A stretch of DNA of 64,000 nucleotides from Viridibacillus arenosi (GTDB taxonomy: Bacteria; Bacillota; Bacilli; Bacillales_A; Planococcaceae). This document shows positions 38,552 to 47,737 of this stretch, piece after piece. The position numbers and the translations under genes were made by a program. Position 1 is the stretch's first letter; each line of letters starts with the position of its first letter. Under the pieces are notes generated by a model. It searched no databases. It was not told the origin of the DNA and worked only from the letters and a program-made list of their open reading frames with translations. Location: the NCBI RefSeq assembly GCF_001955655.1, contig NZ_MSPW01000002.1, forward strand, positions 434,001 to 498,000, in the 5' to 3' direction.

Positions 38552-39382
38552 ATGATGGTTAAACTTCCAGTAAATGAAGTATATGAAACAAAGGGACAAA
38601 ACTTAAAAGTAATTTCAAACGAAGACAAACGAACAGTGTATCATTCGAAAAACTTGAATTTATGGTACGGGGAACATCATGCCTTAAAAGATATAAATCT
38701 AGAAATGAAAGAAAACGAAGTAACGGCAATTATTGGTCCATCTGGTTGTGGTAAATCGACGTATATCAAAACATTAAATCGAATGGTCGAGCTAATACCA
38801 TCTGTTCGTACAGAAGGTGAAATTTTATACCGTGAGCGTAATATTCTAGATAACAAATACCAAGTTGAAGAATTGCGCACTAAAGTAGGTATGGTATTTC
38901 AAAAACCAAATCCATTCCCAAAATCTATTTACGATAACATCGCTTATGGTCCGCGTATACATGGTATTAAAAATAAGAAAATTCTCGATGAAATCGTGGA
39001 AAAAAGTTTACGCGGAGCAGCGATATGGGATGAAGTTAAAGATCGACTAAACCAAAATGCATATGGATTATCAGGTGGACAGCAACAACGTATCTGTATT
39101 GCTAGATGCCTTGCCATTGAACCAGATGTCATATTAATGGATGAGCCAACTTCAGCATTAGATCCAATTTCTACATTAAAAGTTGAAGAGTTAGTCCAAG
39201 AATTAAAAGAAAACTATTCAATTATTATTGTGACACATAATATGCAACAAGCAGCGCGTATTTCTGATAAAACGGCATTCTTCCTAAATGGAGAAGTGAT
39301 AGAGTATGCGGCAACGAACCATATTTTCTCTACACCAACGGATAAAAGAACAGAAGATTATATTTCCGGTCGATTCGGTTAA
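38552..39382 (+). CDS. pstB: phosphate ABC transporter ATPase PstB
   Basis: 276 residues (or 275 if the second ATG at 38555 is used; AGGGGG precedes both). Walker [10 protein letters not shown], signature LSGGQQQR, Walker [13 protein letters not shown] and switch VTHN are present, with the PstB-specific [15 protein letters not shown] start. Drives Pi uptake. A single pstB is present, whereas B. subtilis has two. Confidence 0.93.
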   Translation: MMVKLPVNEVYETKGQNLKVISNEDKRTVYHSKNLNLWYGEHHALKDINLEMKENEVTAIIGPSGCGKSTYIKTLNRMVELIPSVRTEGEILYRERNILDNKYQVEELRTKVGMVFQKPNPFPKSIYDNIAYGPRIHGIKNKKILDEIVEKSLRGAAIWDEVKDRLNQNAYGLSGGQQQRICIARCLAIEPDVILMDEPTSALDPISTLKVEELVQELKENYSIIIVTHNMQQAARISDKTAFFLNGEVIEYAATNHIFSTPTDKRTEDYISGRFG

Positions 39383-39396
39383 GGAGGAATATAGAG

Positions 39397-40056
39397 ATGA
39401 CGGTTCGTGAAAAATTTGAAAATGATTTAAAGCGAGTGCAAGGGCTAATGTTAGATTTATGTCATATGTCTATTCAGGCATTAGAGAAATCAGTTGAGGC
39501 ACTTTTCGATCAAGATATTGATGCGGCACTATTATTAATAGATCAAGATCGTTTTATCAACAGGTTAGAAGAGCATTTAAATGATGAGGTCATTTTATTG
39601 ATCGCCAAACAACAACCTGTTGCGACTGATTTACGTCGCTTAATCGTCATGATTAAAGCTGCCTCAGATATGGAGAGAATTGGGGATTATGCTGTAAACA
39701 TCGCCAAAGAGACGATTCGTCTTGGTGAAACGAAAGTGGTCTATCCTACGGAGAAAATTGCACAAATGCGAGATCAAGCAATCGCAATGTTAAAAAATAT
39801 GGTACAGGCATTTATCGAAGAAGATATGAATAAAGCGAAGGAAATTGCGCTCTTAGATGATCAAATTGATACTTTATATGGAGAAGCAATTGTTGAAATA
39901 TTAAATACACCGACAGAAAATATGAAAGATATTGGCCAAGTGGCGCAATTATCTTTTGTTTGTCGGTATTTAGAGCGTTCGGCGGATCATGCCACAAATT
40001 TGGCTGAGCTGTTATTTTACTTAGTGAAGGGTAAGCATTATGAGTTGAATCAATAG
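39397..40056 (+). CDS. phoU: phosphate signalling protein PhoU
   Basis: 219 residues, two three-helix repeats each ending in a metal-binding E/DxxxD type motif (SDMERIGDYAVNIA at about residues 89-102 and YLERSADHATNLAE near 190-205). Modulates Pst activity and the PhoR kinase. AAGGAGG upstream, 14 nt after pstB; terminator follows. Confidence 0.92.
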   Translation: MTVREKFENDLKRVQGLMLDLCHMSIQALEKSVEALFDQDIDAALLLIDQDRFINRLEEHLNDEVILLIAKQQPVATDLRRLIVMIKAASDMERIGDYAVNIAKETIRLGETKVVYPTEKIAQMRDQAIAMLKNMVQAFIEEDMNKAKEIALLDDQIDTLYGEAIVEILNTPTENMKDIGQVAQLSFVCRYLERSADHATNLAELLFYLVKGKHYELNQ

Positions 40057-40072
40057 CCTTTCTATAGAAGAA

Positions 40073-40105
40073 AGAAAGCTGACTAATGAGCCAGCTTTCT
40101 TTTTG
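40073..40105 (+). terminator. terminator of the pst-phoU operon
   Basis: Stem AGAAAGCTG / CAGCTTTCT (40073-40081 with 40092-40100) followed by five T. Confidence 0.85.
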
Positions 40106-40171
40106 TTGTTCAAATTGGAGAACAGATTTAATAACAGTGATGTGCTTTCAACTTAGCTGAGTTTAACTGAA

Positions 40172-40210
40172 AAACGTCCAATGAGTATATTAAATACTCA
40201 TTGGACGTTT
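40172..40210. terminator. second hairpin, terminator for the minus-strand genes
   Basis: 16-bp perfect stem AAACGTCCAATGAGTA / TACTCATTGGACGTTT (40172-40187 with 40195-40210); the preceding A-run gives a U-tract on the minus strand, about 40 nt past the 40248 stop. Confidence 0.8.
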
Positions 40211-40247
40211 AAGTTTTTCAGAACTAAATGCTCTAAATGCATTTCAA

Positions 40248-40727
40248 TTATTTACTACGCGTAATTTTCTTAACAATTTCAGCGGTAGTCATTTTGATAT
40301 TTAAATCGTATGTGCCAATTTGAAGACTAGAAGCTTTGTCATTTTTGATGACGTAAAGCTCGAAGTCACCAGCATCTTTAATTATACCGGCTTTCTCTAG
40401 AGCTAAACTTACTTCTGAAGTACCCATACCCTTTTTAATAACAAGTGTATACGACTTTACAGTTTTTCTAGCTGAGGAATTTACCGATACTGTGTTATTT
40501 TTTAATGCGCTGTAGTCTGTTTGAATTTTAGCAAGCTGCTCTTTTGCTTCAGCTGCTTCCGCGTTAATTGCTTCTAGTTCAGTCTTTTTGATAAGGACTG
40601 TACCTTTAGGCACATTAATATTTGCTGCTTCAATGTCAGCGTCACTTGTTATGAAATCCACGAATGTGAAGCTAGCACCCGCAAGAAAAAGAGCGATGCC
40701 AAATGCTCGGATGGATGATTTTCTCAT
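40248..40727 (-). CDS. yqzC: YqzC-like protein with MltG/YceG-type N-domain
   Basis: 159 residues: N-terminal membrane anchor (about residues 8-27), coiled-coil linker (residues 50-75, ELEAINAEAAEAKEQL), and a C-terminal 60-residue module (KKGMGTSEVSLALEKAGII to YDLNIKMTTAEIVKKI) that resembles the LysM-like N-domain of the endolytic transglycosylase MltG. The catalytic MltG domain is absent, so it is probably not an enzyme. Order relative to rpmG matches yqzC. Overlaps the upstream gene by 4 nt. Confidence 0.72.
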   Translation of the reverse strand: MRKSSIRAFGIALFLAGASFTFVDFITSDADIEAANINVPKGTVLIKKTELEAINAEAAEAKEQLAKIQTDYSALKNNTVSVNSSARKTVKSYTLVIKKGMGTSEVSLALEKAGIIKDAGDFELYVIKNDKASSLQIGTYDLNIKMTTAEIVKKITRSK

Positions 40728-41098
40728 ACGCGGCTGCCTCCACTTTGAAGGACTTCTTGCACCTGCTCTACTGATAGAGAAGATCGCTTACTAATTTCAG
40801 GGATAGTATAGCCCTGCTTATGTAGCGTTTGCACTTGACTGATAATAATTTGGTGAACACCTTTAGTGGATGCAGTTACAGGAGAGGCTGCTTTTTTAGG
40901 TTTTCCTATCAATTTGGGCTCTAATAATAATTCTTCCTCAATTACTTTTAAGCGACGCTTTAGTTGATGCGTTTCTTGGTAAAAATTAAGAGAAAGTTCT
41001 TCAACATCTCCCTCGATTTGTGTCGAATGATCTTTGATGAAAAACGAAGTAATTATTACGATAATCCCAACAATCATTAATATAGATGATAATTCCAA
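40724..41098 (-). CDS. yqzD: YqzD-like membrane protein with helix-turn-helix tail
   Basis: 124 residues from TTG 41098 with GAGGTG 6 nt upstream. N-terminal membrane helix (residues 3-20), a charged middle, and a C-terminal helix-turn-helix-like stretch (LHKQGYTIPEISKRSSLSVEQVQEVL, split motif at about residues 92-117). Occupies the yqzD position, in a two-gene unit with the MltG-like gene. Function unknown. Confidence 0.65.
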   Translation of the reverse strand: MELSSILMIVGIIVIITSFFIKDHSTQIEGDVEELSLNFYQETHQLKRRLKVIEEELLLEPKLIGKPKKAASPVTASTKGVHQIIISQVQTLHKQGYTIPEISKRSSLSVEQVQEVLQSGGSRV

Positions 41099-41230
41099 AT
41101 TCTTTCACCTCAATAGGTTTAAATAGTTGTGATACCATTTTATCATAAAGTAGGACATAATACTCCTGCTCATCAAACAGTATCCCACGTTTAGCCACGT
41201 ATTAGACGAAATTTCCAGAAGAAATGACAG

Positions 41231-41258
41231 TAGATTTTTTTCGAAGTTATGATATAAT
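41231..41258 (+). promoter_or_regulatory. extended -10 promoter of rpmG
   Basis: TGATATAAT (41250-41258) is an extended -10; a weak -35 TAGATT lies at 41231-41236 with 16-nt spacing. Confidence 0.6.
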
Positions 41259-41325
41259 GAGTTAGTCGTATAAATCATGCTCACTAAAGACATTTTATTC
41301 TTGATATAGAGTGGGAGGGGTAAAG

Positions 41326-41475
41326 ATGCGCGTTAATATTACATTAGCTTGCACTGAATGTGGCGAACGTAACTACATTTCTAAGAAAAACAAGCGTAAC
41401 AATCCAGAACGTCTTGAATTGAAAAAATATTGCTCTCGTGATAAGAAGAACACTCTTCACCGTGAAACGAAGTAA
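41326..41475 (+). CDS. rpmG: 50S ribosomal protein L33
   Basis: 49 residues, complete: begins [17 protein letters not shown] and ends KNTLHRETK. CxxC pair at Cys9/Cys12 and a further cysteine in KKYCSRD, so this is the zinc-binding (C+) type, like B. subtilis RpmGA. GGGAGGGG precedes the ATG. Short gene with its own promoter and a terminator immediately after. Confidence 0.95.
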   Translation: MRVNITLACTECGERNYISKKNKRNNPERLELKKYCSRDKKNTLHRETK

Positions 41476-41483
41476 TAACTGTT

Positions 41484-41512
41484 GCCAAAACCACGAGTGG
41501 TTTTGGCTTTTT
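41484..41512 (+). terminator. terminator after rpmG
   Basis: 10-bp stem GCCAAAACCA / TGGTTTTGGC (41484-41493 with 41498-41507), 4-nt loop, T-run. It lies only about 30 nt before yqgN, so it may be leaky. Confidence 0.85.
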
Positions 41513-41542
41513 CCGTTCTTTGGACTAAAAGGAGTGAACCCC

Positions 41543-42148
41543 TTGGATAAAAAAACACTACGTCAAGATATGAGAGTAAAGCTTGCTCAAATGTCAGAGG
41601 CGCAATATGATGCATACTCATTGCAAATTCATGAACAACTATTAAGAGAATCTTCTATTAAAAAAGCGAATATAATTGGTTTAACCATATCAGCCTTTCC
41701 AGAAGTGAATACAATCACTTTAATTGAAAAACTCTGGTCACAAGGCAAACGAGTAGCTGTTCCTAAATGCGAACCTAAAACACGTGCTATGATATTTTAT
41801 GAAATTACATCATTCGATCAATTAGAAACGGTCTATATGCAACTGAAAGAACCTATTCCTGCATTAACAAAAGAAGTGCCAAAGAAAGAAATCGATTGTT
41901 TGATTGTTCCAGGTGTTGTATTTGATCAGTTTGGTTTTCGCGTAGGCTTTGGGGGCGGCTACTATGATCGGTATTTAGCCAGTTACAACGGAGAACGAAT
42001 CACCTTAGCTTTTGGAGTACAGCTCATACATAAAGTACCGACAGATCAATATGATTTACCGGTTCATAAAATAATTACAGAGACAAGCGTGATTAATTGT
42101 CTTGAAAATCGAAAGGAGTCACAATCAGTCGATGAAAACAGTATATGA
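41543..42148 (+). CDS. yqgN: 5-formyltetrahydrofolate cyclo-ligase
   Basis: 201 residues from TTG 41543, with AAGGAG 8 nt upstream; the frame opens 35 codons earlier through rpmG and its terminator and is not used. Motifs: KKTLRQDMR at the start, VAVPKCEP, DCLIVPGVVFDQFGFRVGFGGGYYDRYL (split: GVVFD and GFGGGYYDRYL). It converts 5-formyl-THF to 5,10-methenyl-THF with ATP, returning folate to one-carbon metabolism. Its 3' end overlaps yqgQ by 17 nt. Confidence 0.92.
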   Translation: MDKKTLRQDMRVKLAQMSEAQYDAYSLQIHEQLLRESSIKKANIIGLTISAFPEVNTITLIEKLWSQGKRVAVPKCEPKTRAMIFYEITSFDQLETVYMQLKEPIPALTKEVPKKEIDCLIVPGVVFDQFGFRVGFGGGYYDRYLASYNGERITLAFGVQLIHKVPTDQYDLPVHKIITETSVINCLENRKESQSVDENSI

Positions 42149-42341
42149 TGTAATGCAATTTTTGAAACGCTTTGGTACATTTATTTATACAAAAGATCGA
42201 GTTGCGGATTTAGAACTGATGGAGGATGAGATCCGAGAACTCTACTCTTCACATTTAATAGACATACAAGATTATCAAATGGCTTTGATGATCTTACGCC
42301 AAGAAATTTCGAAAGAGAAAAGGAATAGACAACAAATGTAA
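42132..42341 (+). CDS. yqgQ: DUF910 family protein YqgQ
   Basis: 69 residues from MKTVYDVMQFL; AAGGAG is 13 nt upstream, longer than usual. Helical DUF910/YqgQ signature: FLKRFGTFIYTKDRVADLELMEDEI (split as FGTFIYTKDR and LELMEDEIRELY). Predicted nucleic-acid binding fold. In B. subtilis it lies between yqgP and glcK; glcK is absent here. Confidence 0.82.
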   Translation: MKTVYDVMQFLKRFGTFIYTKDRVADLELMEDEIRELYSSHLIDIQDYQMALMILRQEISKEKRNRQQM

Positions 42342-42473
42342 AGAAGTGGTAGAATTTATTTTCTACTACTTTTTTTAAAGATTAATGAAACTTTTACATG
42401 ACTCATCCGTCTAATAAAGAGTCTGTAATAAAAACGGAAGATTGAATATATAATATGTGATGTAACATTTTTG

Positions 42474-42502
42474 TTGCGTTGTTGTAAAAAAAGGATTATG
42501 AT
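42474..42502 (+). promoter_or_regulatory. possible promoter of the LTA synthase gene
   Basis: TTGCGT (42474-42479), 17-nt spacer, TATGAT (42497-42502), about 70 nt before the start codon. Confidence 0.4.
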
Positions 42503-42570
42503 ATATTTTGTTTCTTTCATATATGAAACTAAAATTGTAAAGAACGAAGGAAAGTAGGAGGATGTTAGGA

Positions 42571-44469
42571 ATGAATTTTAAAAAAGCACCTAAACATTCA
42601 ATTTTGGCTTTAGCAATAATAGCCACTTGGATCAAGACTTATATAACATATCAAACAGCCTTTGATATGAAAATTGAAAATACAATGCAACAATTGATTC
42701 TGTTTATCAACCCACTTAGCTTCTTGCTATTTATTTTTGGGTTGTCGTTATTCTTTAAAACTGCAAAAGCGCGTAATCGTTATATAATTATCACAAGTAG
42801 TATTCTAGCAATTGTTTTATATGCTAACGTTGCTGTGTATCGCTTCTTCGATGATTTTATAACATTACCGATGTTGTTCCAAACAAGTAACTTCGGTGAC
42901 CTTGGAAACTCTGCATTATCTTCGATGTACTTTACAGATGTTTTCTACTTTACAGACGTTATTTTGTTAATACTAGCAGTTAAGTTTTTACCTGTTGCAA
43001 AAGAAATTTTCGTAGTTAAACCGAAAATGCGTCGTACGTATTTTGTGTTATCATGTGCAATGTTATTCTTGAATCTTGGTTTAGCTGAAACAGAACGTCC
43101 ACAGTTATTAACTCGTAGCTTTGACCGTGAAATTTTAGTGAAGAACATTGGTACTTACAATTACCATCTATATGATATTTACATTCAATCAAAATCGCAT
43201 GCTCAGCGTGCATTAGCTGATGGTAGTGCGTTAACAGAGGTTACAAACTACGTAAAATCTAATCCAGCTAAAGCTGATGATAAAATGTTTGGTGTTGCTA
43301 AAGACCGCAACGTTATTATTATCTCCCTTGAATCAACTCAAGACTTTGTCATTAATAATGAAGTGAATGGTCAAGAAATCACACCATTCTTAAATTCTTT
43401 AACAAAAGATAAAGATACATTCTACTTCGATAATTTCTATCACCAAACTGGTCTTGGAAAAACATCGGATGCTGAATTTATTGTTGAAAACTCATTATTC
43501 GGAACAGGACGAGGAGCTGTCTTCTTCACTAACAGTGGGAACACATACAATTCGATGGCTGAACGTTTAAATGGTGAAGGCTACTATACTTCAGTACTAC
43601 ACTCAAATAATAAGAGTTTCTGGAACCGTGATATGATGTATCATGCATTTGATATTAAGAAGTTCTATGATATTGATTCATTTGATGTAAATGAAGAAAA
43701 CTCAGTTAACTGGGGATTAAAAGATATTCCGTTTATGGAACAATCAGTGGATATTATGAAAACAATGCCACAACCTTTTTACACACGTATGTTATCTTTA
43801 ACAAACCACTATCCATTCACTTCTGATGAAGAGGATCAATTCATTGAACCTTATACATCTGAAGATGGTACAGTGAACCGTTATTTCCAAACTGTCCGTT
43901 ATACAGACGAAGCAATTAAAAAACTGTTTGCTGATTTAAAAGAAAAAGGTTTATATGATAATTCGATTATTGTAATGTATGGTGACCACTATGGTATTTC
44001 AGAAAACCATAACAAAGCAATGGAACAATATTTGGGTAAAGAAATCACATCACTTGAAACAGCTCAGCTACAACAAGTGCCGTTCTTCGTGCATATTCCT
44101 AACTCAGGCGTAGGTAAAGAAATGCATGAAGTATCGGGTCAAATGGATATTCGCCCAACAGTATTGCACTTATTAGGTGTTGATACATCTAATGACTTAC
44201 AATTAGGTGCAGATTTATTCTCTAAAGACCATGAAGACTTCGTTACATTCCGTGATGGTCGTTTTGTAACTGATAAACTAGTTTATGCTGGTGAAGTTTG
44301 TTACGATAAAGAAACAGGTGAGAAAACGGATCAAGCGAAGTGTGAACCGTTTATTGAAAGAGCCAATAAAAAACTAGAATACTCTGACCGTATTATTAAC
44401 GGTGATTTACTCCGCTTTTATGATGAAAAAACTGGAGCTGTAAAATCAAATTCAGAAGAAACTAAATAA
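42571..44469 (+). CDS. yqgS: lipoteichoic acid synthase family protein (YqgS/LtaS)
   Basis: 632 residues from ATG 42571 (TAGGAGG 9 nt upstream; the ATG three codons earlier abuts the site). Five membrane helices in the first 200 residues, then an extracellular sulfatase-like domain: IISLEST (metal Glu), GLGKTSDAEF (catalytic Thr), SFWNRDMMYHAF, YGDHYGISENH. Polymerises glycerol-phosphate from phosphatidylglycerol onto a glycolipid. Equivalent to YqgS, one of several LtaS paralogues in Bacillus. Terminator follows. Confidence 0.92.
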   Translation: MNFKKAPKHSILALAIIATWIKTYITYQTAFDMKIENTMQQLILFINPLSFLLFIFGLSLFFKTAKARNRYIIITSSILAIVLYANVAVYRFFDDFITLPMLFQTSNFGDLGNSALSSMYFTDVFYFTDVILLILAVKFLPVAKEIFVVKPKMRRTYFVLSCAMLFLNLGLAETERPQLLTRSFDREILVKNIGTYNYHLYDIYIQSKSHAQRALADGSALTEVTNYVKSNPAKADDKMFGVAKDRNVIIISLESTQDFVINNEVNGQEITPFLNSLTKDKDTFYFDNFYHQTGLGKTSDAEFIVENSLFGTGRGAVFFTNSGNTYNSMAERLNGEGYYTSVLHSNNKSFWNRDMMYHAFDIKKFYDIDSFDVNEENSVNWGLKDIPFMEQSVDIMKTMPQPFYTRMLSLTNHYPFTSDEEDQFIEPYTSEDGTVNRYFQTVRYTDEAIKKLFADLKEKGLYDNSIIVMYGDHYGISENHNKAMEQYLGKEITSLETAQLQQVPFFVHIPNSGVGKEMHEVSGQMDIRPTVLHLLGVDTSNDLQLGADLFSKDHEDFVTFRDGRFVTDKLVYAGEVCYDKETGEKTDQAKCEPFIERANKKLEYSDRIINGDLLRFYDEKTGAVKSNSEETK

Positions 44470-44480
44470 ATTCTTTTTGA

Positions 44481-44517
44481 AAACCTACATGAATCTATTC
44501 ATGTAGGTTTTTTTATG
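44481..44517 (+). terminator. terminator after LTA synthase gene
   Basis: 13-bp stem AAACCTACATGAA / TTCATGTAGGTTT (44481-44493 with 44498-44510), tetraloop, T-run. Confidence 0.92.
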
Positions 44518-44598
44518 AAAATCCATAATTTTCTACTTATAACGAAACCTTTTTAGTTTATAATCGTATAATAGATGTAGGTGAAGAGGAGGCACAAT

Positions 44599-45693
44599 AT
44601 GAAAAAATTTATGATGTATCTAGTCCTCACTTGTGCCATTTTCTTAGTTGGGTGTAATAAAGAATCTTCACAACCAAATTTAGATGCGGATTCAAATAAC
44701 CCTGAAGCGATTGAACAAAAAAGGGTTGCAACAGAAGTTCTTGATTATTCTATGAAGACAGAAGATTTACATAGTATTGTTGGGTTTCTATCTGAAACAA
44801 CAATTTTGTATGTTGCTTATGAATCAGACCGCTTCCACCTATTAACTTATAATTTAATTACAGGTGAAAAAGAGACGATTTTTTCAGAAAAGGACCAAAT
44901 TATTCAAGTGATGATCCATCCTTCTAAAAAGCAAATTATCGTTCAATCTTCCGCAAACTCCTCATCTGCAACGGTTAAGATTATTTCGCTAAAAGGGGAA
45001 ATTCTTCATAGTGTCGATATTCTATCATCGGAATTATCAATTATGTGGAATCCTAAAAACCCTCAATTAGTTGCCTTCACAGCATTTCAAGGAGATTTTT
45101 CATACCAATGTTATGTCTTTGATGGTGAACAAGAAAAATTGCATGAGATTAATCCTAGTAATCCATTTTTAGTTTGGCAATCCGAAGATATTTTACTGTA
45201 TAACCGTTGGACAGCTCGTCAGCTTAATGGTGGCAAAATAGTAGAATTGAATTGGAAGACTGGTCAGGAACAACTAACTGATTTAAAAAAGGTTGTATAT
45301 TTGGATACAGAGAAGGATGCTAGATTAACAGTTCAAATTGATTTCGAAACAGAACAGTTTTCTTATTTATTAAAGAACAAAAATAAGGAAATCACTTGGC
45401 AAGCACCTGCATTAAGTAATTATTCTCAATGGTTTGTTCCGGATTTAGTTTGGTTAGAGGATCAATCAGTGATCGCTATTGTACCAACTGAAGGTGGTTT
45501 GTTGGATGATTATTCAGGTAAATTTAAATTGATGAAAATTTCAGATGAAAAAGTAGAAGAGTTAGTAACGCTAGATGAGTATACAATGATTACTTGCTCT
45601 CCAAAAGGCTCACTTTGTTTATATGGCAATGATTTGGAGCAAGTTATGTCATTTGAACCTTACAAAAAGAAAAAATGGTTAACCCTTGAATAG
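44599..45693 (+). CDS. yqgU: YqgU-like lipoprotein
   Basis: 364 residues from MKKFMMYLVL (GAGGAGG upstream; frame opens six codons earlier). Lipobox LVGC with Cys near residue 17. The mature part is rich in beta strands with propeller-like repeats (HLLTYNLITGEKETIF, VKIISLKGEILHSV). Position matches yqgU in B. subtilis. Outer face of the membrane; function unknown. Confidence 0.78.
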   Translation: MKKFMMYLVLTCAIFLVGCNKESSQPNLDADSNNPEAIEQKRVATEVLDYSMKTEDLHSIVGFLSETTILYVAYESDRFHLLTYNLITGEKETIFSEKDQIIQVMIHPSKKQIIVQSSANSSSATVKIISLKGEILHSVDILSSELSIMWNPKNPQLVAFTAFQGDFSYQCYVFDGEQEKLHEINPSNPFLVWQSEDILLYNRWTARQLNGGKIVELNWKTGQEQLTDLKKVVYLDTEKDARLTVQIDFETEQFSYLLKNKNKEITWQAPALSNYSQWFVPDLVWLEDQSVIAIVPTEGGLLDDYSGKFKLMKISDEKVEELVTLDEYTMITCSPKGSLCLYGNDLEQVMSFEPYKKKKWLTLE

Positions 45694-45702
45694 AAGACAA
45701 AA

Positions 45703-45732
45703 AAAAGCTGTGGTATAAAAACCACAGCTTTT
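45703..45732. terminator. bidirectional terminator
   Basis: 12-bp stem AAAAGCTGTGGT / ACCACAGCTTTT (45703-45714 with 45721-45732) between convergent yqgU and yqgW. Confidence 0.88.
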
Positions 45733-45748
45733 ATTGTCCCACTTTGTA

Positions 45749-45928
45749 TTAGTGAAGAGATGGTGGGAATCCTTGATTTAAGATAGTCATAAATACGAAC
45801 CATCCAAACACTGCAAATGTAACAAAGTTAAAAGCCATTCCTAGAATGCTTTTTTCTTTGAGAGACTGTACAGTGCCAATTAGACCTAGAATTGCGACTA
45901 GGCCAAAAATAACCATTAATAAGTTCAA
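45749..45928 (-). CDS. yqgW: DUF2759 small membrane protein YqgW
   Basis: 59 residues from TTG 45928, chosen because AAGGAG lies 8 nt upstream; a longer ATG start seven codons earlier reads through that site. Two hydrophobic helices (MVIFGLVAILGLIG, MAFNFVTFAVFGWFVFMTIL). DUF2759/YqgW family, function unknown. Convergent with yqgU, divergent from yqgX. Confidence 0.75.
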   Translation of the reverse strand: MNLLMVIFGLVAILGLIGTVQSLKEKSILGMAFNFVTFAVFGWFVFMTILNQGFPPSLH

Positions 45929-46105
45929 TATAGACACTCCTTTCGACATCCGAAAATGAATGCCGCAAACGATATTCCTCTTCTATTGTAAAGCTAATTA
46001 GTACGTTTGTCGAGATTAAAAAGTGACGGATATTTGAACGAGGGATGTTATCATAGATATATCATTTCTTGACGGAATCTGTATAATATAGTGGAGGTGA
46101 AAAGA

Positions 46106-46747
46106 ATGTTAAATATTCGAACATATACATTAGGACCAGTTCAAACAAATTGCTATATTATTTCAAATAAAAAGAAAGAATGTCTTGTAATTGATCCAGG
46201 TAGTGAAGGAGAGAGACTTGTACAGCAATTAAGAGCCTTAAATTTGCGTCCGTTAGCTATTTTGTTAACACATGCTCATTTCGATCATATTGGAGCAGTA
46301 GATGAAGTGAGAGATGCTTTTAAAGTACCTGTTTATTTACATAAGGCGGAAACGGATTGGTTAATTGATCCAATGAAAAATGGTTCAGGTAAATATGCGG
46401 AATTACCAAATATAACAACACAACCAGCAGATCATGTGATTGATCAACCACAAGAATTGACTATAGGACCTTTTGAATTTGAAATTGTACACACTCCAGG
46501 TCATTCTCCTGGTAGTATTTCATTTATATTCGAAGATGAAGGATTTGCTGTGGTTGGTGATACTCTATTTCAAGGTAGTGTAGGCCGCACAGATTTAGTA
46601 GGTGGCAATGAAAAACTGTTATTAAAATCTATCCATGATAAGCTCTTATCGTTAGATGAGAACCTAATTGTTTACCCAGGTCATGGAGATGCAACTACTA
46701 TTGGGACGGAAATGGAGCAAAATCCTTTTTTGAACGGATTTTTGTAA
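46106..46747 (+). CDS. yqgX: MBL-fold metallohydrolase YqgX
   Basis: 213 residues from MLNIRTYTLG (GGAGGTG about 7 nt upstream). Glyoxalase II-like metallo-beta-lactamase fold: THAHFDHIGAV (HxHxDH), HTPGHSPGSI, GDTLFQGSVGRTD and YPGHGDATT supply zinc ligands. The family hydrolyses thioesters such as S-lactoyl-bacillithiol or related compounds; the substrate of YqgX is not certain. Terminator follows. Confidence 0.88.
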   Translation: MLNIRTYTLGPVQTNCYIISNKKKECLVIDPGSEGERLVQQLRALNLRPLAILLTHAHFDHIGAVDEVRDAFKVPVYLHKAETDWLIDPMKNGSGKYAELPNITTQPADHVIDQPQELTIGPFEFEIVHTPGHSPGSISFIFEDEGFAVVGDTLFQGSVGRTDLVGGNEKLLLKSIHDKLLSLDENLIVYPGHGDATTIGTEMEQNPFLNGFL

Positions 46748-46770
46748 GATTTAAGGATAAAAATGAAGAA

Positions 46771-46811
46771 AAAACCGATAAGTGAGTGAAATCTTACTAG
46801 TCGGTTTTTTT
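46771..46811 (+). terminator. terminator after yqgX
   Basis: Outer stem AAAACCGA / TCGGTTTT (46771-46778 with 46801-46808), an inner TAAG / CTTA pair, and a T-run to about 46811. Confidence 0.75.
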
Positions 46812-46837
46812 TATGTAATTTAACAGAACATATTAAC

Positions 46838-47185
46838 TTAAACCATGTTTCTTTTTATATTTTCTGGAATCATTACAACTTCGGTAGATAGATTAACGGG
46901 TTTAAAAGTTGGGTCAATGCATTCATCCCAATAGTCTAAATGCTTTTTATCAATCCAATGTGTTGAGTCCTCTACAGCAATTCCACCTTTTCCTTGTACA
47001 GAGTACCAATACAAATACTCCTCATTATTCCAAACTTCACGGAAGATTGTTTCAACGTACATCTTGTCTCCTTCTAATGTAACAAGAACATCCTGCATGT
47101 AATCATTTAAAAACTTTAACCATTCCGTAACTTTTTCTGATTTTCCTTGTTGAACTCGAAATCTCGTGCATTCAATTTCTAGCAT
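46838..47185 (-). CDS. DUF6176 family protein
   Basis: 115 residues, small alpha/beta dimeric-barrel-like protein with conserved segments IECTRFRVQQGKSEKVTEW, VTLEGDKMYVETIFRE and TEVVMIPENI that fit DUF6176. Cytoplasmic, function unknown. Appears alone, not part of an operon; not part of the conserved yqg backbone of B. subtilis, so it was probably inserted along with the following degraded DNA. Confidence 0.75.
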   Translation of the reverse strand: MLEIECTRFRVQQGKSEKVTEWLKFLNDYMQDVLVTLEGDKMYVETIFREVWNNEEYLYWYSVQGKGGIAVEDSTHWIDKKHLDYWDECIDPTFKPVNLSTEVVMIPENIKRNMV

Positions 47186-47355
47186 TTACTATTCCTCCAG
47201 CCGGTAATATGACGCCTCGTTGATAAGAGAGAATTCTGATGTTTTTTGAATATAATAAATTGGAAATATAATATTTATTTTAAATATTCAAACAAAAGTA
47301 AGATATGTTTTAATATAGATAAACGAAATGGGAATTACAACCATTTATTATTTAG

Positions 47356-47481
47356 GGTTTTGTAGCGATAGCTTATCTGGATTTAAATTATTGGAAATGG
47401 ATAGATAGTTGGAAAACACTTTTAGATATAGAGTGTTTTGAAGACAAAGGTAAGGAGGGTGATAGCGTGAATGATACATGA
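47356..47481 (+). pseudogene. C-terminal remnant of an unknown gene
   Basis: An open stretch of 41 codons without a start (preceded by TAG) reading VAIAYLDLNYWKWIDSWKT and then LLDIECFEDKGKEGDSVNDT before TGA. Composition is protein-like. Its end overlaps a GTG that opens the next degraded frame, as in a coupled gene pair. Family not recognised. Confidence 0.45.
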
Positions 47482-47737
47482 CTTTTTAATCCTGATTGGA
47501 ATGAAGCGGTGAATACTGCAAAAATTATTTTGTAGCATAAAGATCATGTAGGGTCAAAGAAAAAGGTTATTGAAGGCAGGGCTATTTGATTTACGAGTAA
47601 GGATTACAAGCCGTGGTTTTTACGAACTATCGCTAGAACGAGTTGAGGATGTAATTTCGAGACTATTTTTATTAATCGAGGGAAATATCGAATATAAAGA
47701 CGTGAAAATTCTTCTAAATAACAATGGAGCGAGTTAG
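47467..47737 (+). pseudogene. degraded small gene with stops and a frameshift
   Basis: From GTG 47467 (GGAGGGTGATAGC upstream) the frame reads VNDT, stop, LFNPDWNEAVNTAKIIL, stop, HKDHVGSKKKVIEG; a shift of frame then continues as GLFDLRVRITSRGFYELSL and ERVEDVISRLFLLIEGNIEY to a TAG at 47735. The stitched product of about 88 residues looks like one decayed cytoplasmic protein. No family recognised. Its stop codon touches the short repeat that follows. Confidence 0.5.
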
